From: JACIYW01 sp014359745
GTDB taxonomy: Bacteria > Pseudomonadota > Alphaproteobacteria > Rhodobacterales > Rhodobacteraceae
Length of the DNA stretch: 64,000 nt
Assembly: GCA_050433985.1 (NCBI GenBank)
Contig: JBNPWE010000011.1
Location: 42,847 to 106,846, forward strand
Reading direction: 5' to 3'
Both the position numbers and the translations under genes were made by a program. Position 1 is the stretch's first letter, and every line of letters begins with the position of its first letter. Shown here piece by piece: positions 45,659 through 53,882 of the stretch. Under the pieces are notes generated by a model. It had not been told where the DNA came from, made no database searches, and saw only the letters and a program-made list of their open reading frames with translations.

Positions 45659-47455
45659 TCAGATCAGGATGGTTGCCGGATCGGCATTGTCATAAAGCCG
45701 TTCCAGCAGGGATGCGCGCAGCGTCAGCAGCTTGCGAAAGTTGAGGTTGCCCTTGGCGGTGATCTCACCCTCTGCGATCGAGGGGGGATCGGCCAGGATG
45801 ATCGCGCGGGTGATGCGGGTTGACGACCCTTCCACCGGGCGGGCGCGCAGACGAGTGATGATTTCGCGCGCCGCCGACGGGATCAAGAGCGCGCCGACAT
45901 CCTCGGTCACGTCGGTGTGGGCGCGCAGGGCGGGGGCGGGGATCACCATAAGCCCGATCTCGGACCGGTCCGCTCCGGTGATCACCACATCGGCCGCCAG
46001 ACCGCCCAGGGCGATCAAAAGATCAAGCCGCAGATTGGCCGCCCGCACCCAGGTGCCGGAAAGCAGTTTGAAATCCTCGGATATCCGCCCGTCAAAGCGC
46101 AGGCCCATAGCGATATTGTCTGGATCGACGAATTTCATCGCATCGCCGGTGCGAAAGAAGCCTTCGTCATCAAAAGCCTCGGCGGTCTTTTCCGCATCCT
46201 CGAAATAGCCCGGCGTGATGGTCGGGCCTTTCACGCGCACCTCGCAGCGCATGTCTTCATCGGGGATCAGTTTCACGGTCACGCCCGTGACCGGCACGCC
46301 GACGATGCCCGACCGGGTGGTCGGTTCGTGCTGGATCAGGCAGGCGGGCGCGGTTTCGGTCAGGCCCCAGCTAGAGGTCATCAGCGGCACGTCGCCGCGC
46401 ACCTCGCGCGCCATATCCTCCAGATCCGCCCAGACGTCTTGGGGCAAGGACGCCCCGGCATAGAACAGCATGTCGAGATCTTCGAAATAGCGCCGACGGA
46501 GGCCGGTATCCTGTTTCATCGCATCGCGCAGCATCGCAAAGCCGACCGGCACGTTGAACGCGATGGTGCCCGAAATCATCGTCTGATTTTCCAGCGTCAG
46601 GTCGATCAGACCGGCCATCGGCTTGCCGTTGTCAATATAAAGCGCGCCGCCATTGGCCAGCATCATGTTGAAATTATGCGATCCGCCGAACACATGGTTC
46701 CACGGCAGCCAATCCAGAATACGCGGCGGGCCGGCGCGTAGAAACGGCAGCGCATCGGCAAGCTGCGTCTGGTTGGCGCACATCATGCGGTGCGAGGTCA
46801 GAACCCCCTTGGGGTTGGAGGTGGAGCCCGATGTCATCAGGATCTTGGCAACCGTATCGGGGCCGATTGCGGCATTGGCGGCATCGACATCGCCCGCGCC
46901 ACCCCGCAACAGATCGGCAAAAGGCGTAACGCCCGCCCCCGCGCCCACGCTGGCAACCCGTTCCATGCCGTCGAACAGATCGCTGCTCAGCGCATCGCCG
47001 AACCGGGCGGTATCGGCGGCAAAGACCATCGTCGGGCGCACCACCTTGACGGCGTGGGCCAGATGCCCGTGCGCAGCGGGGATCAGCGCGTATTGTTCGG
47101 CCACCGGAACCGTCGGCACGCCCACATATTGCGCGGCAAGCGTCAAAAGCCCGTGATCCACGCCGTTGCCCGAAATGATCAGGATCGGGGTTTGCGGCCC
47201 CATGCCGCGATCCATAAGCGCCGCCGCAATGGCGCGCACCTGATCGAGGGCCATGGCATAGCTGACCTCGCGCCAGCCGCGACCGTAACGTTCCGCCAGG
47301 AACACCGCGTCGGGTGTCTGATCCGCCCAGCGGTGCAGCCAGTCGGTGGTGCAACGGTCAACCGGCCCCATCGGGTGGCGGGTGCGCAGCAGGATTGCGC
47401 CATCGGCGCGATCCTCGCGGGTTACGTCATGTGCCCGATAGCGTTGCTGATTCAT
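45659..47455 (-). CDS. feruloyl-CoA synthetase-like AMP-dependent ligase
   Basis: A 598-residue CoA ligase resembling feruloyl-CoA synthases: MTSGSTSNPKGVLTSHR (A3, about 208-224), DWLPWNHVFGGSHN and SSWGLTETAP (A5), and FRTGDA with a C-terminal Lys in TAKGNLNF. It probably activates a hydroxycinnamate or related aromatic acid. The ATG lies inside the 3' end of the upstream MarR gene (29-base overlap). Substrate is inferred from family only. Confidence 0.85.
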   Translation of the reverse strand: MNQQRYRAHDVTREDRADGAILLRTRHPMGPVDRCTTDWLHRWADQTPDAVFLAERYGRGWREVSYAMALDQVRAIAAALMDRGMGPQTPILIISGNGVDHGLLTLAAQYVGVPTVPVAEQYALIPAAHGHLAHAVKVVRPTMVFAADTARFGDALSSDLFDGMERVASVGAGAGVTPFADLLRGGAGDVDAANAAIGPDTVAKILMTSGSTSNPKGVLTSHRMMCANQTQLADALPFLRAGPPRILDWLPWNHVFGGSHNFNMMLANGGALYIDNGKPMAGLIDLTLENQTMISGTIAFNVPVGFAMLRDAMKQDTGLRRRYFEDLDMLFYAGASLPQDVWADLEDMAREVRGDVPLMTSSWGLTETAPACLIQHEPTTRSGIVGVPVTGVTVKLIPDEDMRCEVRVKGPTITPGYFEDAEKTAEAFDDEGFFRTGDAMKFVDPDNIAMGLRFDGRISEDFKLLSGTWVRAANLRLDLLIALGGLAADVVITGADRSEIGLMVIPAPALRAHTDVTEDVGALLIPSAAREIITRLRARPVEGSSTRITRAIILADPPSIAEGEITAKGNLNFRKLLTLRASLLERLYDNADPATILI

Positions 47456-47900
47456 GGTCTATCCCCCCGTTATCCTCGATCCGCCGCAGGGCACGGATCA
47501 GAAGTGCGTGTTCGTCATCGGTCAGCCCGGCGGTCATCCGCGCCTCATGCGCCTTTACCGCCGCCAGCGCCGCGTCATGCAACCGACGCCCGGTCGGCGT
47601 GACCAGCAGCGCATAGGCGCGCCGGTCATCCATCGCGCGTTCACGGGCGATCAGGCCGCGGCGTTCCAACTCGTCTATGACCAGCACCAGATTCGGCGGT
47701 TCGATCGCCAAAAAATCGGCCAGTTGCGACTGGCGAAGGCCGGGATTATCGACGATCATCACCAGCGCCGAAAACGTCACCATCCGCAGATCGAACGGCG
47801 CAAGGGCTGCGTTGACATCGGCCTGAATGGCATTAAAGGCGCGTTTCATGCCGTAGCCTGAAAAGGCGCGCAGCGTGGCGTCCCTTTCCCTCTCGGTCAT
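47427..47900 (-). CDS. MarR-family regulator of the CoA-ligase operon
   Basis: A 157-residue winged-helix MarR protein: recognition region RQSQLADFLAIEPPNLVLVIDELERRGLI and wing RAMDDRRAYALLVTPTGR (about 55-105). It lies inside the SDR-crotonase-MarR-ligase run, a context like FerR/CouR regulators that respond to hydroxycinnamoyl-CoA. A palindrome at 49467-49479, ahead of the first gene of the run, is a candidate operator. Confidence 0.9.
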   Translation of the reverse strand: MTERERDATLRAFSGYGMKRAFNAIQADVNAALAPFDLRMVTFSALVMIVDNPGLRQSQLADFLAIEPPNLVLVIDELERRGLIARERAMDDRRAYALLVTPTGRRLHDAALAAVKAHEARMTAGLTDDEHALLIRALRRIEDNGGIDHESATLSGT

Positions 47901-47904
47901 TGTC

Positions 47905-48666
47905 TCACCTGAAACTTGGCGCGCGTTTTTTCAGAAAGGCGGCAAGCCCTTCTTGCGCGTCGGGGCTGGTCTGGGTCACCGCTGCACAGAGGCTTTCGGT
48001 GAAAAGGCCATCCGCCTTTGACATGTCTTCAATCCGCGCCAGCGCCTGGATCATGATGTAATTGGACAGCGGCGCGTTATCGGCGATGTTGCGGGCCAGA
48101 TCGGTGGCAAAGGCCATCGCTTCGCCATGGCCGACCAGATAATGGGTCAGGCCAAGGCGCAGCCCGGTGTCGGCATCGTATTTGCGCCCGGTCAGCATCA
48201 TCTCGGTCATCCGGTCGGCACCCAGAATGCGGCCCACCCGCACCGATGCGCCGCCGCCCACGAAAATGCCGCGCCGCCCCTCGGGCAACTGGAAGATGGT
48301 GGATGGTTCGGCCACCCGCACATGCGTGGCGGTGGCCAGTTCCAGCCCACCACCGATCACCGCGCCGATCATCGCCGACACGATGGGCAGCCCGCCGAAC
48401 TGGATACGGTCCATCACCGCGTGCCAGTTGCGTGAATGGCGCATGGTACCTTCGGCATCACGCGCCACATGTTCGGCCAGATCAAGGCCAGAACAGTAAT
48501 GCCCCGCCGTGCCGGTCAGCACCACCACCTTGACGCCCTTGGGCGGTGCCGAAATGAAGCCGTCAAGTTCGGCCAGCAGCGCATCCGACATGGCGTTGCG
48601 TTTGTCGGGGCGGTTCATGGTGACGGTGGCAACAGGGCCGTCAATCGCAACGGTGATCAGGGACAT
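47905..48666 (-). CDS. enoyl-CoA hydratase/isomerase (crotonase) family protein
   Basis: A 253-residue crotonase. Oxyanion-hole segments GHYCSGLDLAEH (about 55-66) and GAVIGGGLELATATHVRVA (about 100-118) and the catalytic Glu region LPEGRRGIFVG (about 127-137) are present. With the neighbouring CoA ligase it could be a feruloyl-CoA hydratase/lyase or the hydratase of a beta-oxidative route; the adjacent SDR favours the latter. ATG 48666 used. Confidence 0.87.
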   Translation of the reverse strand: MSLITVAIDGPVATVTMNRPDKRNAMSDALLAELDGFISAPPKGVKVVVLTGTAGHYCSGLDLAEHVARDAEGTMRHSRNWHAVMDRIQFGGLPIVSAMIGAVIGGGLELATATHVRVAEPSTIFQLPEGRRGIFVGGGASVRVGRILGADRMTEMMLTGRKYDADTGLRLGLTHYLVGHGEAMAFATDLARNIADNAPLSNYIMIQALARIEDMSKADGLFTESLCAAVTQTSPDAQEGLAAFLKKRAPSFR

Positions 48667-48676
48667 GGCGTATGGT

Positions 48677-49441
48677 TCAGCGTGGCGGTAAGCGCACCGC
48701 GCCATCAAGCCGGATCGTGGTGCCGTTAAGATAGGCGTTCTCGATGATCTGCGCGACCATCAGGCCAAATTCGCCGGGCAGGCCCAACCGGGCCGGAAAG
48801 GGGATATTGGCGGTGATCTTGGCGGTGGTTTCGGGCGGCAGCCCTTCCATCATCGGGGTGTGAAACAGGCCCGGCGCGATCGCCATCACCCGTATGCCCG
48901 ATTGCCCGAGTTCGCGCGCGGCAGGCAGGCACATCGCCGCGATCCCGCCCTTTGACGCGGCATAGGCCGCCTGCCCAAACTGCCCGTCCTGCCAGGCGGC
49001 CGAGGCGGTGTTGATGATCACGCCGCGTTCGCCATCTTCCAGCGGGTCAAGCGCCATCATCGCCCGCGCCGCATAAGACATCACGTTATAGGTGCCGATC
49101 AGGTTGACGCGGATCGTGCGTTCCAACAGGTCAAGCGCCAGCTTGCCCTCGCGCCCGACGATGCGGGCCGCCAGACCAATGCCCGCGCAATTGACCGCGA
49201 TGCGCGCCGCCGTGCCGAAATGATCCTGCGCGGCGGCCACAGCTTCCTCGACTTGGGCGGCATCGCCCACATCGGTTCTTATGGCAAACCCGCCAATGTC
49301 AGCCGCGACCGCATCGGCGCGGTCCTTGTCGTAATCCAGAATGGCCACCCGCGCGCCCTGCCCGACCAGATGCCGGGCGGTTGCGGCGCCAAGACCGCTG
49401 CCGCCCCCTGTCACAAGTGCAAGTTGTCCGTCGATCCGCAT
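48677..49441 (-). CDS. SDR oxidoreductase, 3-hydroxyacyl-CoA dehydrogenase-like
   Basis: A 254-residue classical SDR: TGGGSGLG (about 12-19), NCAG (about 87), catalytic Ser in NTASAAWQ and YAASK. The IRVMAIAPGLFHTPMM segment and overall pattern resemble HSD17B10-type 3-hydroxyacyl-CoA dehydrogenases. GGGAGGATTCG gives a good Shine-Dalgarno for ATG 49441. First gene of the SDR-crotonase-MarR-ligase-amidohydrolase run. Confidence 0.87.
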   Translation of the reverse strand: MRIDGQLALVTGGGSGLGAATARHLVGQGARVAILDYDKDRADAVAADIGGFAIRTDVGDAAQVEEAVAAAQDHFGTAARIAVNCAGIGLAARIVGREGKLALDLLERTIRVNLIGTYNVMSYAARAMMALDPLEDGERGVIINTASAAWQDGQFGQAAYAASKGGIAAMCLPAARELGQSGIRVMAIAPGLFHTPMMEGLPPETTAKITANIPFPARLGLPGEFGLMVAQIIENAYLNGTTIRLDGAVRLPPR

Positions 49442-49466
49442 CGAATCCTCCCACATCGGTATCAAA

Positions 49467-49479
49467 CATAATAGTTATG
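49467..49479. promoter_or_regulatory. palindrome upstream of the SDR gene
   Basis: CATAATAGTTATG (CATAA-TAG-TTATG) in the 75-base gap between the TRAP permease stop and the SDR start. AT-rich dyad of MarR-operator size; a possible target of the MarR protein encoded three genes on. Confidence 0.45.
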
Positions 49480-49516
49480 CCTAATATCTGATGAGTGATT
49501 CGTGCAAGGGGGTCGT

Positions 49517-50830
49517 TCAGGAGATCAGGAACAACGTGATCGACGGAAACAGGACCAGGATCACCACACGCGTAATATCCGAGGCGACAAAATACATCAC
49601 CGCCCGATAGGTTTCCATGATCGGGGTTTTCGGGTCCATCGCGTTGATGATGAACAGGTTCATCCCCACCGGCGGCGTGATCAGCCCCACCTCGACCACG
49701 ATCAGCACCAGAATGCCGAACCAGATCGCCACATGTTCCGGCGTCATGCCGAAATCGAGCACCGAAATCACCGGATAGAAGATCGGAATGGTCAGCAGGA
49801 TCATCGACAGGCTGTCCATCAGAAACCCGAAAACCAGATAGAACACCAGGATAAGCGACAGCACCGTCCATGGGCTGAACCCCTGGCTGACGACAAATTC
49901 CGACAGCGCCTGCGGCACCTGCGTCAGCGCCAGAAACCCGTTGTAAAACCCCGCGCCCAGCACGATGAAAAAGATCATCGCCGTGGTGCGCGCGGTCACG
50001 CCAAAGCTTTCCAGCAGCGTGAACCGCGTCAGCCCGCCGTTCAGCCAGGCAATCAACCCGGTGCCGAACGCACCCACCGCCGCGCCCTCGGTCGGGGTGA
50101 AGACGCCCAGATAGATGCCGCCGACCACCGCCAGAAACACCAAAAGCACCGGCCACACATCGATCAGCGCCCGAAGCCGTTCAGCATAGGGCATCGGGGG
50201 GCGGGTGCCAGCCGACTTGGGGTTTATCCGCACATAAATCGAGATGGTAATCACATAACCAAGCGCGGCCAGCAGCCCCGGCACGAAGGCGGCCAGAAAC
50301 AGCTTGGCGATATTCTGCTCGGCCAGAATTGCGTAAATCACCAGCACGATCGACGGCGGGATCAGAATGCCCAGCGTGCCGCCCGCCGCCAGCGTTGCCG
50401 TGGAAAACCCCCCGGCATAGCCATATTGCCGCAACTCTGGCAGGGCCACGCGCCCCATGGTGGCGGCCGTCGCCAGCGACGACCCGCAGATCGCGCCAAA
50501 CCCCGCGCAGGCGCCCACGGCGGCCATGGCCACACCGCCCTTTCGATGGCCCAGCCAGCCCTCGGCCGCCTTGAAAAGCGCCTGGCTCATACCGCCCAGC
50601 GTTGCGAAATGCCCCATCAGCAGGAACATCGGCACGATCGACAGCGAATAGTTGGAAAAGGTGGTGAAGGTTTCGGTCTTGAGCTTGGCCAGCGCGATCA
50701 TCGTGCTGCCATTGACCATCCACAGCCCGGCAAAGCCAACGCTGAACATGGCCAGCCCGATCGGCACACGCAGGAAGATCAGGACAAGCAGCGCGGGAAA
50801 AGAGACGATCCCGATTTCAAGATTACTCAA
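49517..50830 (-). CDS. dctM: TRAP transporter large permease subunit
   Basis: A 437-residue DctM-family protein with about twelve membrane helices; family signatures MGHFATLGGMSQALF, GSSLATAATMG and ITPPVGMNLFIINA are visible. It starts at a TTG (50830) overlapping the dctQ stop as TTGA; no in-frame ATG is close. Couples sodium/proton gradients to uptake of a carboxylate, here probably an aromatic acid by context. Confidence 0.93.
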   Translation of the reverse strand: MSNLEIGIVSFPALLVLIFLRVPIGLAMFSVGFAGLWMVNGSTMIALAKLKTETFTTFSNYSLSIVPMFLLMGHFATLGGMSQALFKAAEGWLGHRKGGVAMAAVGACAGFGAICGSSLATAATMGRVALPELRQYGYAGGFSTATLAAGGTLGILIPPSIVLVIYAILAEQNIAKLFLAAFVPGLLAALGYVITISIYVRINPKSAGTRPPMPYAERLRALIDVWPVLLVFLAVVGGIYLGVFTPTEGAAVGAFGTGLIAWLNGGLTRFTLLESFGVTARTTAMIFFIVLGAGFYNGFLALTQVPQALSEFVVSQGFSPWTVLSLILVFYLVFGFLMDSLSMILLTIPIFYPVISVLDFGMTPEHVAIWFGILVLIVVEVGLITPPVGMNLFIINAMDPKTPIMETYRAVMYFVASDITRVVILVLFPSITLFLIS

Positions 50831-51411
50831 TGGTTGGCCCCCTGCGCGTTGACGAATATCTGCCGTCGCAGAACCAGTTCGGCGATCCGCAGTGCCGCCA
50901 TGAACACGCCCACAATCGCTGACACCACCGCACCCGAAAGGCTGGCCGCATAAGCCCACCAGATCGGGAATTGCAACAGGAACGTCGTCTGCCCGCTTCG
51001 CATCTTGCTTTGCATGCCTTCGTAAAGCTGCACCGCGATCACCACCAGCACCACGGCGAAAAGTACCTCGATCAGCACATTGAGCACGCGCTGCGCGCCA
51101 TCGGGCATCCAACTGGTAAAGATATCGACAGACGCATGCCCGGCGGTGATATGGCACAGGGGCAGGAACGCGAACACGGCAAAGGCCACACCGGCCTCGA
51201 CCAGTTCGAAATCGCCGGTCACCGGTCCGATGCCGAAATCAATCAGCCCCTGCGCGGCACCCGCCAGAACGCCGCTGGCAACCATGGTGTGCAGCAGACC
51301 GTTGAGCGTGCGCCCAAGGATCGACAGGCAGACCATCAGCACCAGAACCGACAGAACGATGCCCCCCAGCAGCGCCATGAACCGCGCGATTGTGTAAAAG
51401 AAACGATACAT
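50827..51411 (-). CDS. dctQ: TRAP transporter small permease subunit
   Basis: A 194-residue four-helix DctQ-family membrane protein (hydrophobic stretches about 10-35, 70-90, 110-130, 150-175), with the FPIWWAYAASLSGA segment typical of the family's C-terminal half. An insertion of about 20 residues after the first helix makes it slightly longer than standard. Coupled to dctM. Confidence 0.9.
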   Translation of the reverse strand: MYRFFYTIARFMALLGGIVLSVLVLMVCLSILGRTLNGLLHTMVASGVLAGAAQGLIDFGIGPVTGDFELVEAGVAFAVFAFLPLCHITAGHASVDIFTSWMPDGAQRVLNVLIEVLFAVVLVVIAVQLYEGMQSKMRSGQTTFLLQFPIWWAYAASLSGAVVSAIVGVFMAALRIAELVLRRQIFVNAQGANH

Positions 51412-51490
51412 GCGCCCCGCCCCCCGGATTGCGGCCTGTCATGGCAAAGGGCCGTGGCCAGCCCGGCCACGGCCCCGGTTCTTGCTGGCG

Positions 51491-52531
51491 TTAGTTGGAC
51501 TTTTGGTAAGCCGCCATCAGCGCGCGCGCCTCGTCGATCAGGGCCTGGCCATCGATACCTTTCGATTCCATATCCTTGACCCAGGATGCATAGATCGGCT
51601 CCACCACCTTGCTCCACGCGGCGGCGTCAGCCTCCGAGACGGTGATGATGTTGTTGCCCAGATCAACAGCGATCTGGCGCGCCGGGCCATCGGCATCGGC
51701 CTGCGTGCCACCCGCGAAGATCGAGAATTCAAGGCCGGAGTTCTTGTCGATCACCGCCTTCAGATCGGCGGGCATGCTTTCGTATTTGTCCTTGTTCATC
51801 GCCAGAACAAAGGTCAGCGTGTAAAGGCCCGGCCCTTCGAATTCGGTGTGGTTCTGCACCAGTTCCTGCACCTTGACTGCGGTGGTCACCTCCCACGGGA
51901 TCGTGGTGCCGTCGATAACACCTTTCGACAGGCCTTCCGAAACGGCGGGCACTGGCATGCCGACCGGGGTCGCGCCCACCAGCGTCAGCAATTCGTTGAC
52001 CAGCCGCGATCCGCCGCGAATTTTCATGCCCTGAAGATCGGCGGGCGTGGTCACCGGTTTATTGGTGTGGAACATGCCCGGCCCGTGCACCCAGGTAGCC
52101 AGGATATGCACGTCCTTGAATTCGGTATCCTTCATGTGCTTCTCGAACATCTGCCAATAGGCGGAAGAGGCTGCGCGCGCATCGGCCACCATGAACGGCA
52201 GTTCAAATACCTCGGTAGAGGGGAAGCGGCCAGGGGTATAGCCAACCACCGTCCAGACCACATCGGCGATCCCGTCAATCGCCTGATCGATCAGTTCGGG
52301 CGGCGTGCCGCCAAGCTGCATAGAGGGGAAGCGATCCACCTTGATCCGACCGTTCGAATCGCGTTCGACATTGTCAGCCCAGACATCCAGAACCAGTTTC
52401 GGCACATTGGCCTGCGCGGGCAGGAACTGGTGCAGTTTCAGGGTAACTTCTTGTGCCAGCGCCGATGTGGCACCAAAGGCCACAAGGGCCGCTGCCCCGG
52501 CAAAGCCCATAATCTTTCTGCGTGTGGTCAT
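51491..52531 (-). CDS. dctP: TRAP transporter substrate-binding protein 1
   Basis: A 346-residue DctP-family periplasmic protein with a signal peptide (MTTRRKIMGFAGAAALVAFG, cleavage after ALAQ). The carboxylate-binding Arg lies in GMKIRGGSR, and VPAVSEGLSKGVIDG is the family signature. It is nearly identical to the protein encoded at 52788-53840. Own promoter region with three operator-like sites upstream, and it heads dctP-dctQ-dctM. Confidence 0.93.
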   Translation of the reverse strand: MTTRRKIMGFAGAAALVAFGATSALAQEVTLKLHQFLPAQANVPKLVLDVWADNVERDSNGRIKVDRFPSMQLGGTPPELIDQAIDGIADVVWTVVGYTPGRFPSTEVFELPFMVADARAASSAYWQMFEKHMKDTEFKDVHILATWVHGPGMFHTNKPVTTPADLQGMKIRGGSRLVNELLTLVGATPVGMPVPAVSEGLSKGVIDGTTIPWEVTTAVKVQELVQNHTEFEGPGLYTLTFVLAMNKDKYESMPADLKAVIDKNSGLEFSIFAGGTQADADGPARQIAVDLGNNIITVSEADAAAWSKVVEPIYASWVKDMESKGIDGQALIDEARALMAAYQKSN

Positions 52532-52787
52532 GTGTCATCCTCCCATTGAATCAATAATTGGCATTATTTTGCACAATATGCCATGTGTCGCATTATAGTG
52601 CCATCATTTTCTTGCGCGCGCCCTGGCGTTCCGGCGTGTAGTGTTTCGGGCACCGATCGATAGCGCAGCTTTACGCAGAGAGCCAGCAATTAGGTGACCA
52701 AGCGTTCGGTTTTTATCGGGGCCGAGAGCGTACCCTATCCTTGCACCCGATCGGGGCGGCGGCCTGCGCCACCGCCCCGGCAGTGTA
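52532..52787. promoter_or_regulatory. promoter region of dctP1 with three TGCA-type sites
   Basis: 256 bases between the two dctP copies. GGCATTATTTTGCA (52560-52573), TGCACAATATGCCA (52570-52583, overlapping the first) and CGCATTATAGTGCC (52589-52602) lie 29-71 bases before the dctP1 start and follow the same GCA-N6-TGC layout as the box-promoter sites. The left two also form a larger dyad GGCAT...ATGCC. Implies regulation by BoxR or by a regulator with a similar site. Nothing else recognised in the remainder. Confidence 0.5.
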
Positions 52788-53840
52788 TCAGTTGGCCTTG
52801 GCGTAATCGGCCATCAGCTTGCGTGCCTCATCGATCAGCGCCTGACCGTCGATACCCTTCGACGTCATGTCGGCGACCCAGCTTTCGTAAATCGGATCAA
52901 CCTTGGCGCGCCATTCCTTGGCACCCTCCTCGGACACGGTCACGATATTGTTGCCCAGATCAACGGCGATCTGGCGCGCCGGGCCATCGGCATCGGCCTG
53001 CGTGCCGCCCGCGAAGATCGAGAATTCAAGGCCGGAGTTCTGATCGATCACCGCCTTCAGATCGTCGGGCAGGCTTTCATATCTTGCCTTGTTCATCGCC
53101 ATGACGAAGGTCAGCACATAAAGCCCCGGCCCCTCGAATTCCGTGTGGTTCTGCACCAGTTCCTGCACCTTGAGCGCGGTGGTCACTTCCCACGGGATGG
53201 TCGCGCCGTCGATCACGCCCTTTGACAGGCCCTCAGACACGGCAGGCACCGGCATGCCGACCGGGGTCGCACCGACCAGCGTCAGCAATTCATTGACCAT
53301 CCGGGATCCGCCACGGATCTTCATACCTTGCAAATCGGCGGGCTTTTCCACCGGCTTGTTGGTGTGGAACATGCCTGGCCCGTGCACCCATGTGCCAAGG
53401 ATATGCACATCCTTGAAATCCGTGTCTTTCATGTGTTCTTCAAACATCTGCCAATAGGCGGAAGATGCCGCGCGCGCATCGGCCACCATGAACGGCAGCT
53501 CGAACACTTCGGTACGGGGGAAACGGCCGGGGGTGAACCCGTTCACCGCCCAGACGATATCGGCGATGCCGTCGGTCGCCTGATCGATCAGTTCGGGTGG
53601 TGTGCCGCCAAGCTGCATCGAGGGGAAGCGTTCCACCTTGATCCGGCCATTCGAATCGCGTTCGACATTATCGGCCCAGACATCGAGCACCAGCTTCGGC
53701 ACATTGGCCTGCGCGGGCAGGAACTGGTGCAGCCGCAGCGTCACCTCCTGCGCCATTGCCGTGCCGAAGGCCAGCCCCGACACCAGCGCCGCCATCGCGC
53801 CGCCCCCAGCCAAGCCCAGGATCGTTCTGCGTTTCATCAT
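52788..53840 (-). CDS. dctP: TRAP transporter substrate-binding protein 2 (tandem paralogue)
   Basis: A 350-residue DctP protein with signal peptide, almost the same mature sequence as the neighbour at 51491-52531 with scattered substitutions (for example YTPGRFP versus FTPGRFP). ATG 53840 is preferred, with GGGAG eight bases upstream; GTG 53849 is the alternative. It follows the 3-hydroxybenzoate hydroxylase gene by about 40 bases, so it is expressed with the gentisate genes and shares the DctQM membrane unit. Confidence 0.92.
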   Translation of the reverse strand: MMKRRTILGLAGGGAMAALVSGLAFGTAMAQEVTLRLHQFLPAQANVPKLVLDVWADNVERDSNGRIKVERFPSMQLGGTPPELIDQATDGIADIVWAVNGFTPGRFPRTEVFELPFMVADARAASSAYWQMFEEHMKDTDFKDVHILGTWVHGPGMFHTNKPVEKPADLQGMKIRGGSRMVNELLTLVGATPVGMPVPAVSEGLSKGVIDGATIPWEVTTALKVQELVQNHTEFEGPGLYVLTFVMAMNKARYESLPDDLKAVIDQNSGLEFSIFAGGTQADADGPARQIAVDLGNNIVTVSEEGAKEWRAKVDPIYESWVADMTSKGIDGQALIDEARKLMADYAKAN

Positions 53841-53882
53841 TGAATTCACTCCCTGTTTGAAAAACTCTCTCGCTCTGACGGT

